Part shown: in pieces, positions 1 through 5,298 of the stretch | How the letters are laid out: each line of letters starts with the position of its first letter | How positions within the stretch are numbered: position 1 is the first letter of the stretch | Assembly (NCBI GenBank): GCA_023443925.1 | Contig: JAEZSL010000192.1 | Span: 1-5,298 of the forward strand | Length of the DNA stretch: 5,298 bases | From: Bacillota bacterium | GTDB taxonomy: Bacteria > Bacillota_A > Clostridia > Lachnospirales > Lachnospiraceae | Direction: 5' to 3' | Made by a program: the position numbers and the translations under genes | Notes under the pieces: model-generated | What the model was told of the DNA's origin: nothing | Databases searched by the model: none | Seen by the model: the letters and a program-made list of their open reading frames with translations, nothing else

Positions 1-37
1 CTACTGCCAGTAATAAAGTGAATAATTTTTTTTGCAT
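1..37 (-). CDS. 5' end of a probable secreted or lipoprotein gene (cut by the left edge)
   Basis: Only the first 12 codons are in the window. From the ATG at 37-35 the minus strand reads M-Q-K-K-L-F-T-L-L-L-A-V and continues off the edge. A short basic N-terminus followed by a run of Leu, Ala and Val is the typical opening of a Sec signal peptide or lipoprotein leader, so an exported product is inferred. The start is chosen because an AAGGAGA ribosome binding site sits 6 nt upstream (44-50). A second in-frame-open ATG at 53-51, in another frame, also stays open to the edge but has no ribosome binding site and gives no signal-like sequence. The gene lies beyond the terminator of the upstream operon and so probably has its own promoter. 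Its function cannot be told from this piece. Confidence 0.6.
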   Translation of the reverse strand, partial: MQKKLFTLLLAV

Positions 38-43
38 CTTCAG

Positions 44-50
44 TCTCCTT
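44..50 (-). promoter_or_regulatory. Ribosome binding site of the left-edge gene
   Basis: The minus strand reads AAGGAGA, with a 6-nt gap to the ATG at 37-35. This near-perfect match to the anti-Shine-Dalgarno sequence decides the start codon over the competing ATG at 53-51, which this site actually overlaps. Confidence 0.65.
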
Positions 51-310
51 CATATATATATATTAATCCCTAAATAATACTTTCCATATAATTCTATTGA
101 ATAAAAGTGAATAAACTGTGAACACACCATTAAAGTATTAATAAAACATTTACTTTTTTATTAAATAGAAGTTAAAATTGAATTAGAAAATCAATTATCC
201 TCTAGAAAATCCTTCTTTACCTAAATTCTTCTTAATTAAGGGTAGCCCATCTGTCGTAGTTGATTTAAGCACATTTGTCAATAAAGAAGACAAGTTTTTC
301 AATATACCAT
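51..310. other. AT-rich intergenic region between the operon terminator and the left-edge gene
   Basis: No convincing gene lies here. Going towards the left-edge gene on the minus strand, I see an isolated TTGACA (276-281) without a good -10 partner, and a 10-bp palindrome CTTAATTAAG (231-240). There is also a near-perfect tandem 10-bp repeat (96-115) just upstream of a possible -10 TATTAT (74-79), and an (AT)6 run (52-63) next to the ribosome binding site. A 35-codon open stretch (195-302, minus, TTG start) lacks a ribosome binding site and is not called as a gene. The region most likely carries the promoter and control sites of the left-edge gene. Confidence 0.5.
74..101 (-). promoter_or_regulatory. 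Weak candidate promoter for the left-edge gene
   Basis: On the minus strand a TATTAT (74-79) differs from the -10 consensus by one base. It lies 16 bp downstream of TTCAAT (96-101), which shares only three positions with the -35 consensus. Transcription would start near position 67, giving a leader of about 30 nt before the ATG at 37. The poor -35 box, together with repeats overlapping it, would fit an activator-dependent promoter, but AT-rich DNA gives such matches by chance. Confidence 0.25.
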
Positions 311-360
311 AAAAGGGAGGTATACCCGGTCAGAATAATTCTGCCGAAAAATACCTCCCT
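311..360 (-). terminator. Rho-independent terminator closing the ABC/permease/Big_2 unit
   Basis: On the minus strand a perfect 10-bp stem (AGGGAGGTAT at 360-351 pairing with ATACCTCCCT at 323-314) runs straight into TTTT (314-311, the first T belonging to the stem). The 27-nt loop contains a second hairpin, CAGAAT/ATTCTG (343-331), extended by GG/CC pairing across a bulge, so the whole folds as a stacked two-part hairpin. It begins 26 nt past the TAA of the Big_2 protein gene. The plus strand has no T-run after the hairpin, so termination should work in one direction only. The U-tract is short, but the GC-rich stem base compensates. Confidence 0.8.
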
Positions 361-386
361 GTTATACCAGCAGTCTTTGGTGTGAT

Positions 387-959
387 TTATTCTATACTAA
401 CGGTACAAGTCAATTTTTTCCCCTCTACTTTTGCATAGATTCTTGCCGTACCTTTTGAAACACCGGTCACCTTGCCAAATCGGTTTACCCTGACTATGGA
501 GGTATTGCTGCTGGACCAGCGGGCACCGAATATATATCCCTTAATATGGAGTCTGGTGCTTTTTCCGGTTTTAAGAGTTATTTTACTTTTACTAATGTCG
601 ATTACCCGGACCCTGCACTTAAGAATTTTGTCTTTATATTTTACCCTGATGACGGTAGTACCAACCCGGTATGCAGTCACAGTCCCTAATAAATTGACAT
701 CAGCTACTTTTATGTCTGTGGAGGAAAAGCTCATTCTTTTATTAACATTTTCAAGTTTTATGCGGAATTCTTCACCCTTTACTAAAACAATATCTTCCTT
801 ATTTAACCGGGCTTTCATAGGATTGAATATTTTGTTAAAGTAAAACAGGGAGGTGTGAGGCACTATAAGATACCATAATAACGCAAGGAATGCAATGTAA
901 TATATGATAGAAACAGCACCATGGAATTGGAATAATTGTAATATTTTGTTCTTTTTCAA
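387..959 (-). CDS. Membrane-anchored protein with two Big_2 (bacterial Ig-like) domains
   Basis: This is a 190-residue protein of unknown function. A short basic N-terminus (MKKNK) and one hydrophobic helix at about residues 15-33 predict an N-in, C-out membrane anchor with no obvious signal-peptidase site. Two Ig-like repeats of the Big_2 type follow, at about 52-119 and 124-189. Each shows the family pattern of a 'D or S-x-x-V/A-x-V' strand, a G-x-V-T turn (G92-T95, G162-T165) and a G-T-x-x-I/V strand (G100, G170). Each ends in K-x-x-K/T-C-x-V, placing one cysteine in the same last strand (C115, C185). There is no LPXTG motif or enzymatic domain. Translation probably begins at TTG: an in-frame TAA lies seven codons upstream, a ribosome binding site precedes the TTG, and the first internal ATG (codon 48) would remove the anchor. 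It follows the permease gene by 94 bp on the same strand and sits directly before the terminator, so it is probably co-transcribed. A surface-binding or accessory role is inferred only. Confidence 0.85.
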   Translation of the reverse strand: MKKNKILQLFQFHGAVSIIYYIAFLALLWYLIVPHTSLFYFNKIFNPMKARLNKEDIVLVKGEEFRIKLENVNKRMSFSSTDIKVADVNLLGTVTAYRVGTTVIRVKYKDKILKCRVRVIDISKSKITLKTGKSTRLHIKGYIFGARWSSSNTSIVRVNRFGKVTGVSKGTARIYAKVEGKKLTCTVSIE

Positions 960-967
960 TTTCCGCT

Positions 968-975
968 CTTCCTTT
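968..975 (-). promoter_or_regulatory. Ribosome binding site supporting the TTG start of the Big_2 protein
   Basis: The minus strand reads AAAGGAAG, with the AGGA core about 10 nt from the TTG at 959-957. The in-frame TAA overlaps just upstream, so no longer start is possible. A small hairpin (977-992) lies immediately upstream of this site. Confidence 0.55.
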
Positions 976-976
976 T

Positions 977-1045
977 ATGTCTCTTATGACATTTTATTAT
1001 TACATTTTGTCCCCTATGCTTATTCTTAGGTTAGCACCTCTAACC
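977..1045 (-). other. Intercistronic spacer with two small hairpins
   Basis: Between the permease stop and the Big_2 protein start, the minus strand has a perfect 6-bp hairpin, GGTTAG-AGGTG-CTAACC (1045-1029), beginning 8 nt after the stop codon. A weaker ATGTC/GACAT hairpin (992-977) abuts the next ribosome binding site. Neither is followed by a T-run, so I do not call a terminator. They may stabilise the upstream message or tune expression of the downstream gene. No convincing promoter is visible between them; a TAATAAT lacks a -35 partner. Confidence 0.35.
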
Positions 1046-1053
1046 GTCTCATC

Positions 1054-4000
1054 CTATTCCACACTTTTTAACGATTCAACCATGTCTATTTTGCGCAGTT
1101 TGTAAAACATTACATAATTTACAAAGAGGGAAAATCCAAAGGTAAGCAGAATACTGAAAACATAGCTGACGGATTTAATATTACGGCCAAACATAATATT
1201 ATCAATTTCCGTTGTCAGAATAACCAGGCGGTGCAGTAAAATTCCCATCCCGATACCTGCCAGACAACCGATTACCGTTAGCATCATATTTTCCCGGTAT
1301 ACATAGGCTGCGACTTCAATATCCTGAAAACCTAAAACCTTTAAAGTTGCAAGTTCACGCTTTCTCTCATTAATATTAATATTGTTCAGATTATATAGCA
1401 CGATAAATGCAAGTAAACCCGCCGATATAATTAAAACGTATACAACCAGATTCAAACTGTTAAGCATATCATTGATCCGGTTCTGAAATTCTGAGGTAAA
1501 AGATACCGAGGTTATTAAGTCATTGCCCAGCAGATCGGACGCAAAATCCGCCTCATTAATGGAGAGCTGCTCCTGGGTTTTGATATACATTTTATTATAA
1601 ACCGGTGCGGCTTTGTATAATTCTTCATATAGCCGGGGTGTCATAAAGATATAGTGTAGCATATAATTTTCCACAATATCCGCAACCTTTACGGTAATGC
1701 TTTTTGTATCCCCGTCCTTTATGATTATGGAATCACCGGCAGAAACTTTTAATAAACTTGCCAGTTTTTCCGTTATGATGATTCCGTCATCACTTAATTG
1801 GACAGACCTGTGGGTGATTCTGTCACGGAGAATAATATAATCACTTAAGGTATTGATATCTTCCGGTACGATAAGAGAAGTACTTTTGCTTAAACTTCCA
1901 TTCCCGGCATCCACGTTTATATCTAAAACGGAAGCTGCCTTCTCAATCCGGTTATCCCCCTGCAATGTCCTCAGTAATTCGTCTGACTTTTCTTTACCGG
2001 TATCATCCTTTACCGTAATTGTTGCATCCTGCTGCCATAACTCTACATATTGAATGTCCGACATTGCACCAATGGAATCCTTCAGGCCAAAACCGACTAA
2101 GAGCAGCGACATACAGCCGCCAATACCAAATACTGTCATAAAGAACCGTTTTTTATACCGAAGAAGATTTCTGACGGTTGCTTTGGAAGTAAAATTCAAA
2201 TGCTTCCATAACCAGGGAATTCTCTCCAGGATTACCCGCTTTCCAAGCTTGGGTGCTGCGGGCCGCATTAGCTGTGCCGGTGTGGACATAAGTTCCTTAT
2301 AACAGGCAAAATAAACAGCCAGTGTTGTGCAGGCTACCGCAATCAGGGTGGAGAAGGCACCGTAATAAAGATTATAGGGTGTTATTACCTCCGGCAGATT
2401 TTTATATAGTATGGCATATGCTGTAATTATAACCTTGGGCAGAATTTGTTCTCCGATCAGTACCCCGATTATACTGCCTAATAAACTGGCGGAGAGGGAA
2501 TACAGTATATACTTGCCTGCAATGGAACCTTTACTGTATCCTAATGCTTTTAGGGTGCCGATCTGGGTTCTTTGTTCTTCTACCATACGGGTCATGGTGG
2601 TTAAACTGACCAATGCGGCCACCAGAAAGAATATAACCGGAAATACTTTACCGATATTGCCGATCCGCTCCGAATCCTGGCCATATTCCACGTAAGTCTG
2701 TATGGTATTCCGGTCAAGTACGTACCATTCGGGATAGTCGACATCATCCAGTTCTTTTTCCGCATTCCGGATCTTTTCTCTGGCATCCGCAAATTCTTTA
2801 TCTGCGGTCCGGACTCCGTCTTTATACTCATCTTCCTTTTCAGCCAAAGTTGTTTTCGCGTCTTTTAACTCGTCTTCCTTCTCCGACAATAGTTTCTCCG
2901 AGTCTTTTATATCTTTTTCGGCTTTGACAAGCTTTGCTTTTCCTGATGCGATTTCTGCTTTGCCTTTATTTATTTCTTCCCATTTTTCTGCTATGACAGC
3001 CTCACCGGAACTTATCTTTGCTTCTTCCTTTGCAAGTGCCTTATCTCCAGCGGTAATCTTACCCTGTTCCTTATCCAGTTTTACTTTTGCGGCATCCAGT
3101 TTAATCTTGGATTGATTAAGTGTTTCCAAACCGGCCTTTAATTCGCTTTGCTGTTTTATCAAATTTTCTTCTGCCGCTAATAGCTGCTGCCATTGATCCG
3201 GATATATATCCTTCGCCGGTTCCAATTCTGATTTTTGTTTCGCCATATCTTCAAGACCTGCGGTCAGCTGTGTTTCCTTGCCTGTAAGATCCTTATATGC
3301 CGTATTATAGCTTTTCAGAGATTTATTATAATCTTTGTAACCGGCCGCCAGGGCAGCGGCACCGCTATTTAGTTCTTTACGTTTACCTGCCAGAAGTTCT
3401 TTTCCTTTTTTTAATTCCGCTGCAGAAGCATTCAGTTCTTTTTCACCGGCCGCCAGTTTGGTTTCGGAATCGTGTAATTTCTCTTTATTCCTGGTAATTT
3501 CTGCTTTACCGTCTTCTAAATCTGCTTTGCCATCTAAGAGCTTAGCCTCACCGTCTTTGATTTCATTTTTACCGTCTTCTAATTTATCAGCAGCATCGGC
3601 CAGTTTCTGATTAGTCTCCTCTTCATTTTCCTTCAGTTCGATTTTAGCATCCTCAATTTCTTTTGAGGGATCTTTTAAAACCTCATCATATCTGGCTTTT
3701 TCACGGGAATCTGCAATTTCCTTAATCTGATCGACTACCCCTTCCACCTTATCATCATAAGCATCCGTATAACTGGTCAGTTCTTTTGCATCGTCGACCA
3801 AGGCATAAATTTCCGTGTAAGCTTCCATAGCAAAAGCATCGGCCGGAACTACAATAAAGCTGTTAACCTTACCGTTTCCAATGGAACTGTTGCCGCGGTC
3901 GAAGGATAGGTAATAAGAAGAGTTACCCGTTCCAACAATTTTATAACTGCTGTTTGTAAGGCTTTTATCCAGTGCATCCTTTGTTCCGGAATGAAATTCA

Positions 4001-4446
4001 ATGGTATCACCTATTTTATAGCCGGTATCCGTCAGAAACTGGGGATCTGCCAGACACTCGGAAGTGTCTGCCGGAAGTCTTCCTTCCAGTACATTTATCT
4101 GGTTCATCTTATCCGTCCGAGACATTACCTTTACGACAGTTTCCGTATCCTTGGCATTGCATAGTACATCAACGGAATAGGCCGGTTCTGCATCCTTAAC
4201 TCCCTTAACCTGCCTGATGGCCTCTACATCATCCTCTGTCAGCCCAAGAGTGCTTAAAACCCGTATATCCATTAACTGAGTGCTGTCATAATAATGGTCG
4301 GCAGAAATTTTCATATCCGGCTGGGAAGCTCTGATGCCGGAGAAAAATGCCACACCAAGTGCCACAATCAGCAGGATGGATAAGAATCTGGCGATGCTTC
4401 TCTTTATTTCAACTTTAAAATCCTTTGCTAAAGCTTTTTTCTTCAT
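1054..4446 (-). CDS. FtsX-like ABC transporter permease with long coiled-coil insertion
   Basis: This 1130-residue protein is the membrane subunit of an ABC system of the MacB/FtsX (type VII) class. In order it has a basic cytoplasmic N-terminus and membrane helix 1 (about 20-38), then an extracellular MacB-periplasmic-core-like domain (about 39-245). A charged heptad-repeat region follows (about 262-570). Next come membrane helices 2-4 (about 599-617, 645-667, 694-715), helix 5 (about 767-787), a second extracellular domain (about 788-995), and helices 6-8 (about 998-1019, 1053-1076, 1093-1113). Both FtsX modules show the coupling-helix signature, Q-I-G-T-L-K-A-L-G at 628-636 and E-L-A-T-L-K-V-L-G at 1031-1039, which contacts the ATPase. 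Carrying both modules, the protein may work as a monomeric membrane unit, unlike dimeric MacB. Many family members of 600-900 residues lack the long coil. The ATG has a GGGAG site 4 nt upstream and lies 13 bp after the ATPase stop, so the two genes are a clear operon. Export or mechanotransmission is expected from the family; the substrate is unknown. Confidence 0.93.
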   Translation of the reverse strand: MKKKALAKDFKVEIKRSIARFLSILLIVALGVAFFSGIRASQPDMKISADHYYDSTQLMDIRVLSTLGLTEDDVEAIRQVKGVKDAEPAYSVDVLCNAKDTETVVKVMSRTDKMNQINVLEGRLPADTSECLADPQFLTDTGYKIGDTIEFHSGTKDALDKSLTNSSYKIVGTGNSSYYLSFDRGNSSIGNGKVNSFIVVPADAFAMEAYTEIYALVDDAKELTSYTDAYDDKVEGVVDQIKEIADSREKARYDEVLKDPSKEIEDAKIELKENEEETNQKLADAADKLEDGKNEIKDGEAKLLDGKADLEDGKAEITRNKEKLHDSETKLAAGEKELNASAAELKKGKELLAGKRKELNSGAAALAAGYKDYNKSLKSYNTAYKDLTGKETQLTAGLEDMAKQKSELEPAKDIYPDQWQQLLAAEENLIKQQSELKAGLETLNQSKIKLDAAKVKLDKEQGKITAGDKALAKEEAKISSGEAVIAEKWEEINKGKAEIASGKAKLVKAEKDIKDSEKLLSEKEDELKDAKTTLAEKEDEYKDGVRTADKEFADAREKIRNAEKELDDVDYPEWYVLDRNTIQTYVEYGQDSERIGNIGKVFPVIFFLVAALVSLTTMTRMVEEQRTQIGTLKALGYSKGSIAGKYILYSLSASLLGSIIGVLIGEQILPKVIITAYAILYKNLPEVITPYNLYYGAFSTLIAVACTTLAVYFACYKELMSTPAQLMRPAAPKLGKRVILERIPWLWKHLNFTSKATVRNLLRYKKRFFMTVFGIGGCMSLLLVGFGLKDSIGAMSDIQYVELWQQDATITVKDDTGKEKSDELLRTLQGDNRIEKAASVLDINVDAGNGSLSKSTSLIVPEDINTLSDYIILRDRITHRSVQLSDDGIIITEKLASLLKVSAGDSIIIKDGDTKSITVKVADIVENYMLHYIFMTPRLYEELYKAAPVYNKMYIKTQEQLSINEADFASDLLGNDLITSVSFTSEFQNRINDMLNSLNLVVYVLIISAGLLAFIVLYNLNNININERKRELATLKVLGFQDIEVAAYVYRENMMLTVIGCLAGIGMGILLHRLVILTTEIDNIMFGRNIKSVSYVFSILLTFGFSLFVNYVMFYKLRKIDMVESLKSVE
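3505..3582 (-). repeat. Pair of identical 15-bp direct repeats inside the coiled-coil coding region
   Basis: The same 15 bases (plus strand TTTACCGTCTTCTAA) occur at 3505-3519 and 3568-3582, exactly 63 bp apart. They encode L-E-D-G-K at residues 289-293 and 310-314. The 63-bp period equals 21 codons, or three heptads, so the copies keep the coil in register. The flanking heptads are more diverged at the DNA level. This fits growth of the coil by duplication of heptad blocks, although selection for the same five residues with similar codon choice could also explain it. Confidence 0.6.
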
Positions 4447-4459
4447 AGCGCTCCCATCA

Positions 4460-5164
4460 TTACCATTCGATGGTTTCTACTGAAACCGGGTTTTCATTTA
4501 TCACCAATTTACTTACCTTACCGTTCTTAATCTTAATAACGCGGTCTGCCATGGGGGCTATGGCAGAGTTATGGGTAATCACTACCACTGTCATACCTCT
4601 TTCACGGCAGGTATCCTGCAGTAATTTTAATATTGCTTTTCCGGTATTATAATCCAAAGCACCTGTAGGTTCATCGCACAGAAGTAGTTTGGGGTTTTTG
4701 GCTAAAGCCCTTGCTATGGACACTCTCTGCTGTTCGCCGCCGGATAACTGGGCGGGGAAGTTTTTTAAGCGGTCCCCCAGACCTACCTGATTTAAAACTT
4801 CTTCGGCATTCAGAGGATTTTTACAGATCTGCAGGGCAAGCTCCACATTTTCCAAAGAAGTCAGATTCTGCACCAGGTTGTAAAACTGGAAAACGAAACC
4901 GATATCTTCCCTCCTGTATTGTGTCAGCTGCCTGGCGTTAAAACCACTGATATCAACTCCGTCCACGACGATACTGCCTTCACTGCTGGTATCCATACCG
5001 CCTAATATATTAAGCACCGTTGTTTTACCGGCGCCACTGGGGCCGACAATTACAACAAACTCACCCTTCTCAACCTGAAAATCAATTCCGTCAACGGCAT
5101 GGATGGTAACCTCTCCCATACAATACGTCTTTTTTACATTTTTTAATTCCACATATGACGACAT
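4460..5164 (-). CDS. ABC transporter ATP-binding protein (MacB/LolD/SalX class)
   Basis: This 234-residue cytoplasmic ATPase powers the adjacent FtsX-like permease. All nucleotide-binding motifs are intact: an A-loop aromatic (Y14), Walker A G-P-S-G-A-G-K-T at 41-48, Q-loop Q93 in V-F-Q-F-Y-N-L, and the ABC signature L-S-G-G-E-Q-Q at 140-146. Walker B is L-L-L-C-D-E at 160-165, with catalytic E165, followed by the D-loop G-A-L-D at 168-171 and the switch histidine H198. Length and motif wording match the ATPases that pair with MacB, LolCE, BceB or FtsX-type permeases, and the short C-terminal tail has no extra domain. The ATG is supported by AGGAG (5172-5176) at 7 nt. The gene is first in the unit and its stop lies 13 bp before the permease start, so the pair should be made together. 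No two-component system or regulator gene is in the window, so a Bce-type antibiotic-sensing role is neither supported nor excluded. Confidence 0.96.
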   Translation of the reverse strand: MSSYVELKNVKKTYCMGEVTIHAVDGIDFQVEKGEFVVIVGPSGAGKTTVLNILGGMDTSSEGSIVVDGVDISGFNARQLTQYRREDIGFVFQFYNLVQNLTSLENVELALQICKNPLNAEEVLNQVGLGDRLKNFPAQLSGGEQQRVSIARALAKNPKLLLCDEPTGALDYNTGKAILKLLQDTCRERGMTVVVITHNSAIAPMADRVIKIKNGKVSKLVINENPVSVETIEW

Positions 5165-5194
5165 ACTAAAACTCCTGTTCTTATTGCCAAATTT

Positions 5195-5207
5195 ACCAAC
5201 TGTCGGT
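5195..5207. promoter_or_regulatory. Candidate operator: 13-bp imperfect dyad in the ATPase leader
   Basis: ACCAAC-T-GTCGGT forms a dyad with five of six arm positions complementary, centred at 5201. The next two flanking pairs fail, then three further A/T pairs match (5190-5192 with 5210-5212). It lies between the best -10 box (5222-5227) and the ribosome binding site (5172-5176), where a bound repressor would block early transcription. Short ACC...GGT dyads in this position are common for TetR-family repressors of ABC exporter operons, but no regulator gene is present in the window to confirm this. Confidence 0.35.
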
Positions 5208-5221
5208 TTATTGTTCTTAGA

Positions 5222-5250
5222 ATTATACTACTTATTAAAATTTATTACTA
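5222..5250 (-). promoter_or_regulatory. Candidate promoter of the ABC operon
   Basis: The minus strand has a perfect TATAAT at 5222-5227, with a weak -35 TAGTAA at 5245-5250 (17-bp spacing, three of six matches). Transcription would begin near 5215, leaving a leader of about 50 nt. Above it lie AAAATTT tracts (5237-5243, 5264-5270, 5284-5290) that could act as an UP element or bend the DNA. A second TATAAT at 5253-5258 has a TTTACA at 5281-5286, but the 22-bp spacer is too long for normal sigma-70-type use. Confidence 0.4.
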
Positions 5251-5298
5251 CTATTATAAAATTAAAATTTTTGTATATTTTGTAAAATTTTTATTACC

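Noticed and set aside
15..114. 11-bp direct repeat AAAGTGAATAA at 15-25 and 104-114
   Set aside because: One copy lies within the coding start of the left-edge gene and the sequence is AT-rich, so chance is the simplest explanation.
276..281. TTGACA box as a promoter for the left-edge gene
   Set aside because: At 17-bp spacing the -10 position reads TACGAC, which is a poor match. A start there would also give an unusually long leader.
274..299. Possible plus-strand terminator: ATTTGTC/GACAAGT hairpin followed by TTTTC
   Set aside because: The stem is short and AT-rich with a G-T pair, and no plus-strand gene lies upstream for it to serve.
472..843. 123-codon open frame on the plus strand
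   Set aside because: It lies entirely opposite the Big_2 protein gene. The translation has no recognisable domain and there is no good ribosome binding site, while the minus-strand frame shows clear Big_2 repeats.
1029..1045. Perfect 6-bp hairpin after the permease stop as a terminator
   Set aside because: It is not followed by a T-run on either strand, so it does not look like an intrinsic terminator. It is kept only as an intercistronic structure.
2054..2695. Plus-strand open frames opposite the permease
   Set aside because: They are antisense shadows of the membrane-helix regions. None has an independent ribosome binding site or promoter.
2601..2831. 76-codon minus-strand frame inside the permease gene
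   Set aside because: It overlaps the permease coding sequence in another frame, at the coil/membrane junction. The permease reading is continuous here and the alternative peptide has no family features.
5263..5292. Direct repeat TAAAATTTTT at 5263-5272 and 5283-5292, considered as a mobile-element end or binding site
   Set aside because: It is pure A/T sequence in an AT-rich leader, with no inverted-repeat ends or target duplication. At most it contributes to an A-tract upstream promoter element.

Overview
The window looks like a chromosomal stretch of a low-GC Firmicute, most likely a clostridial Lachnospiraceae-type organism. This is an inference from the AT-rich intergenic DNA, strong AGGAG-type ribosome binding sites, the Big_2 (bacterial Ig-like) repeats that are common in that group, and a Gram-positive-style FtsX-like permease. 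No taxonomic marker gene is present, so the assignment is tentative.

All supported genes lie on the minus strand, so transcription runs from right to left. From the right, an AT-rich leader (5165-5298) holds candidate -10 boxes and a 13-bp imperfect dyad. It is followed by an ABC-transporter ATPase of the MacB/LolD/SalX class (4460-5164). After 13 bp comes a 1130-residue FtsX-like permease (1054-4446). After a 94-bp spacer containing a small hairpin comes a 190-residue membrane-anchored protein with two Big_2-type domains (387-959, TTG start). A strong composite hairpin with a short U-tract (311-360) closes the unit. About 275 bp of AT-rich intergenic DNA follows. The last 37 bases at the left edge are the start of another minus-strand gene whose first residues look like a signal peptide.

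The ATPase and permease should form one membrane machine. The ATPase carries a complete set of nucleotide-binding motifs. The permease carries two FtsX modules (8 predicted membrane helices, 4+4), so one polypeptide may supply both halves of the membrane part. The standout feature is a charged heptad-repeat insertion (about residues 262-570) between the first extracellular domain and the second membrane helix. It reads as two arms of equal length (about 127 residues each) around a proline-containing turn near residue 415, which predicts an antiparallel coiled-coil hairpin about 19 nm long on the outer face of the membrane. The Big_2 protein would be anchored with its C-terminal part outside, in the same compartment. 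Such machines usually act as mechanotransmitters or exporters rather than importers, but the substrate cannot be read from this sequence.

There are no RNA genes, CRISPR arrays, insertion sequences or attachment sites that I can support.
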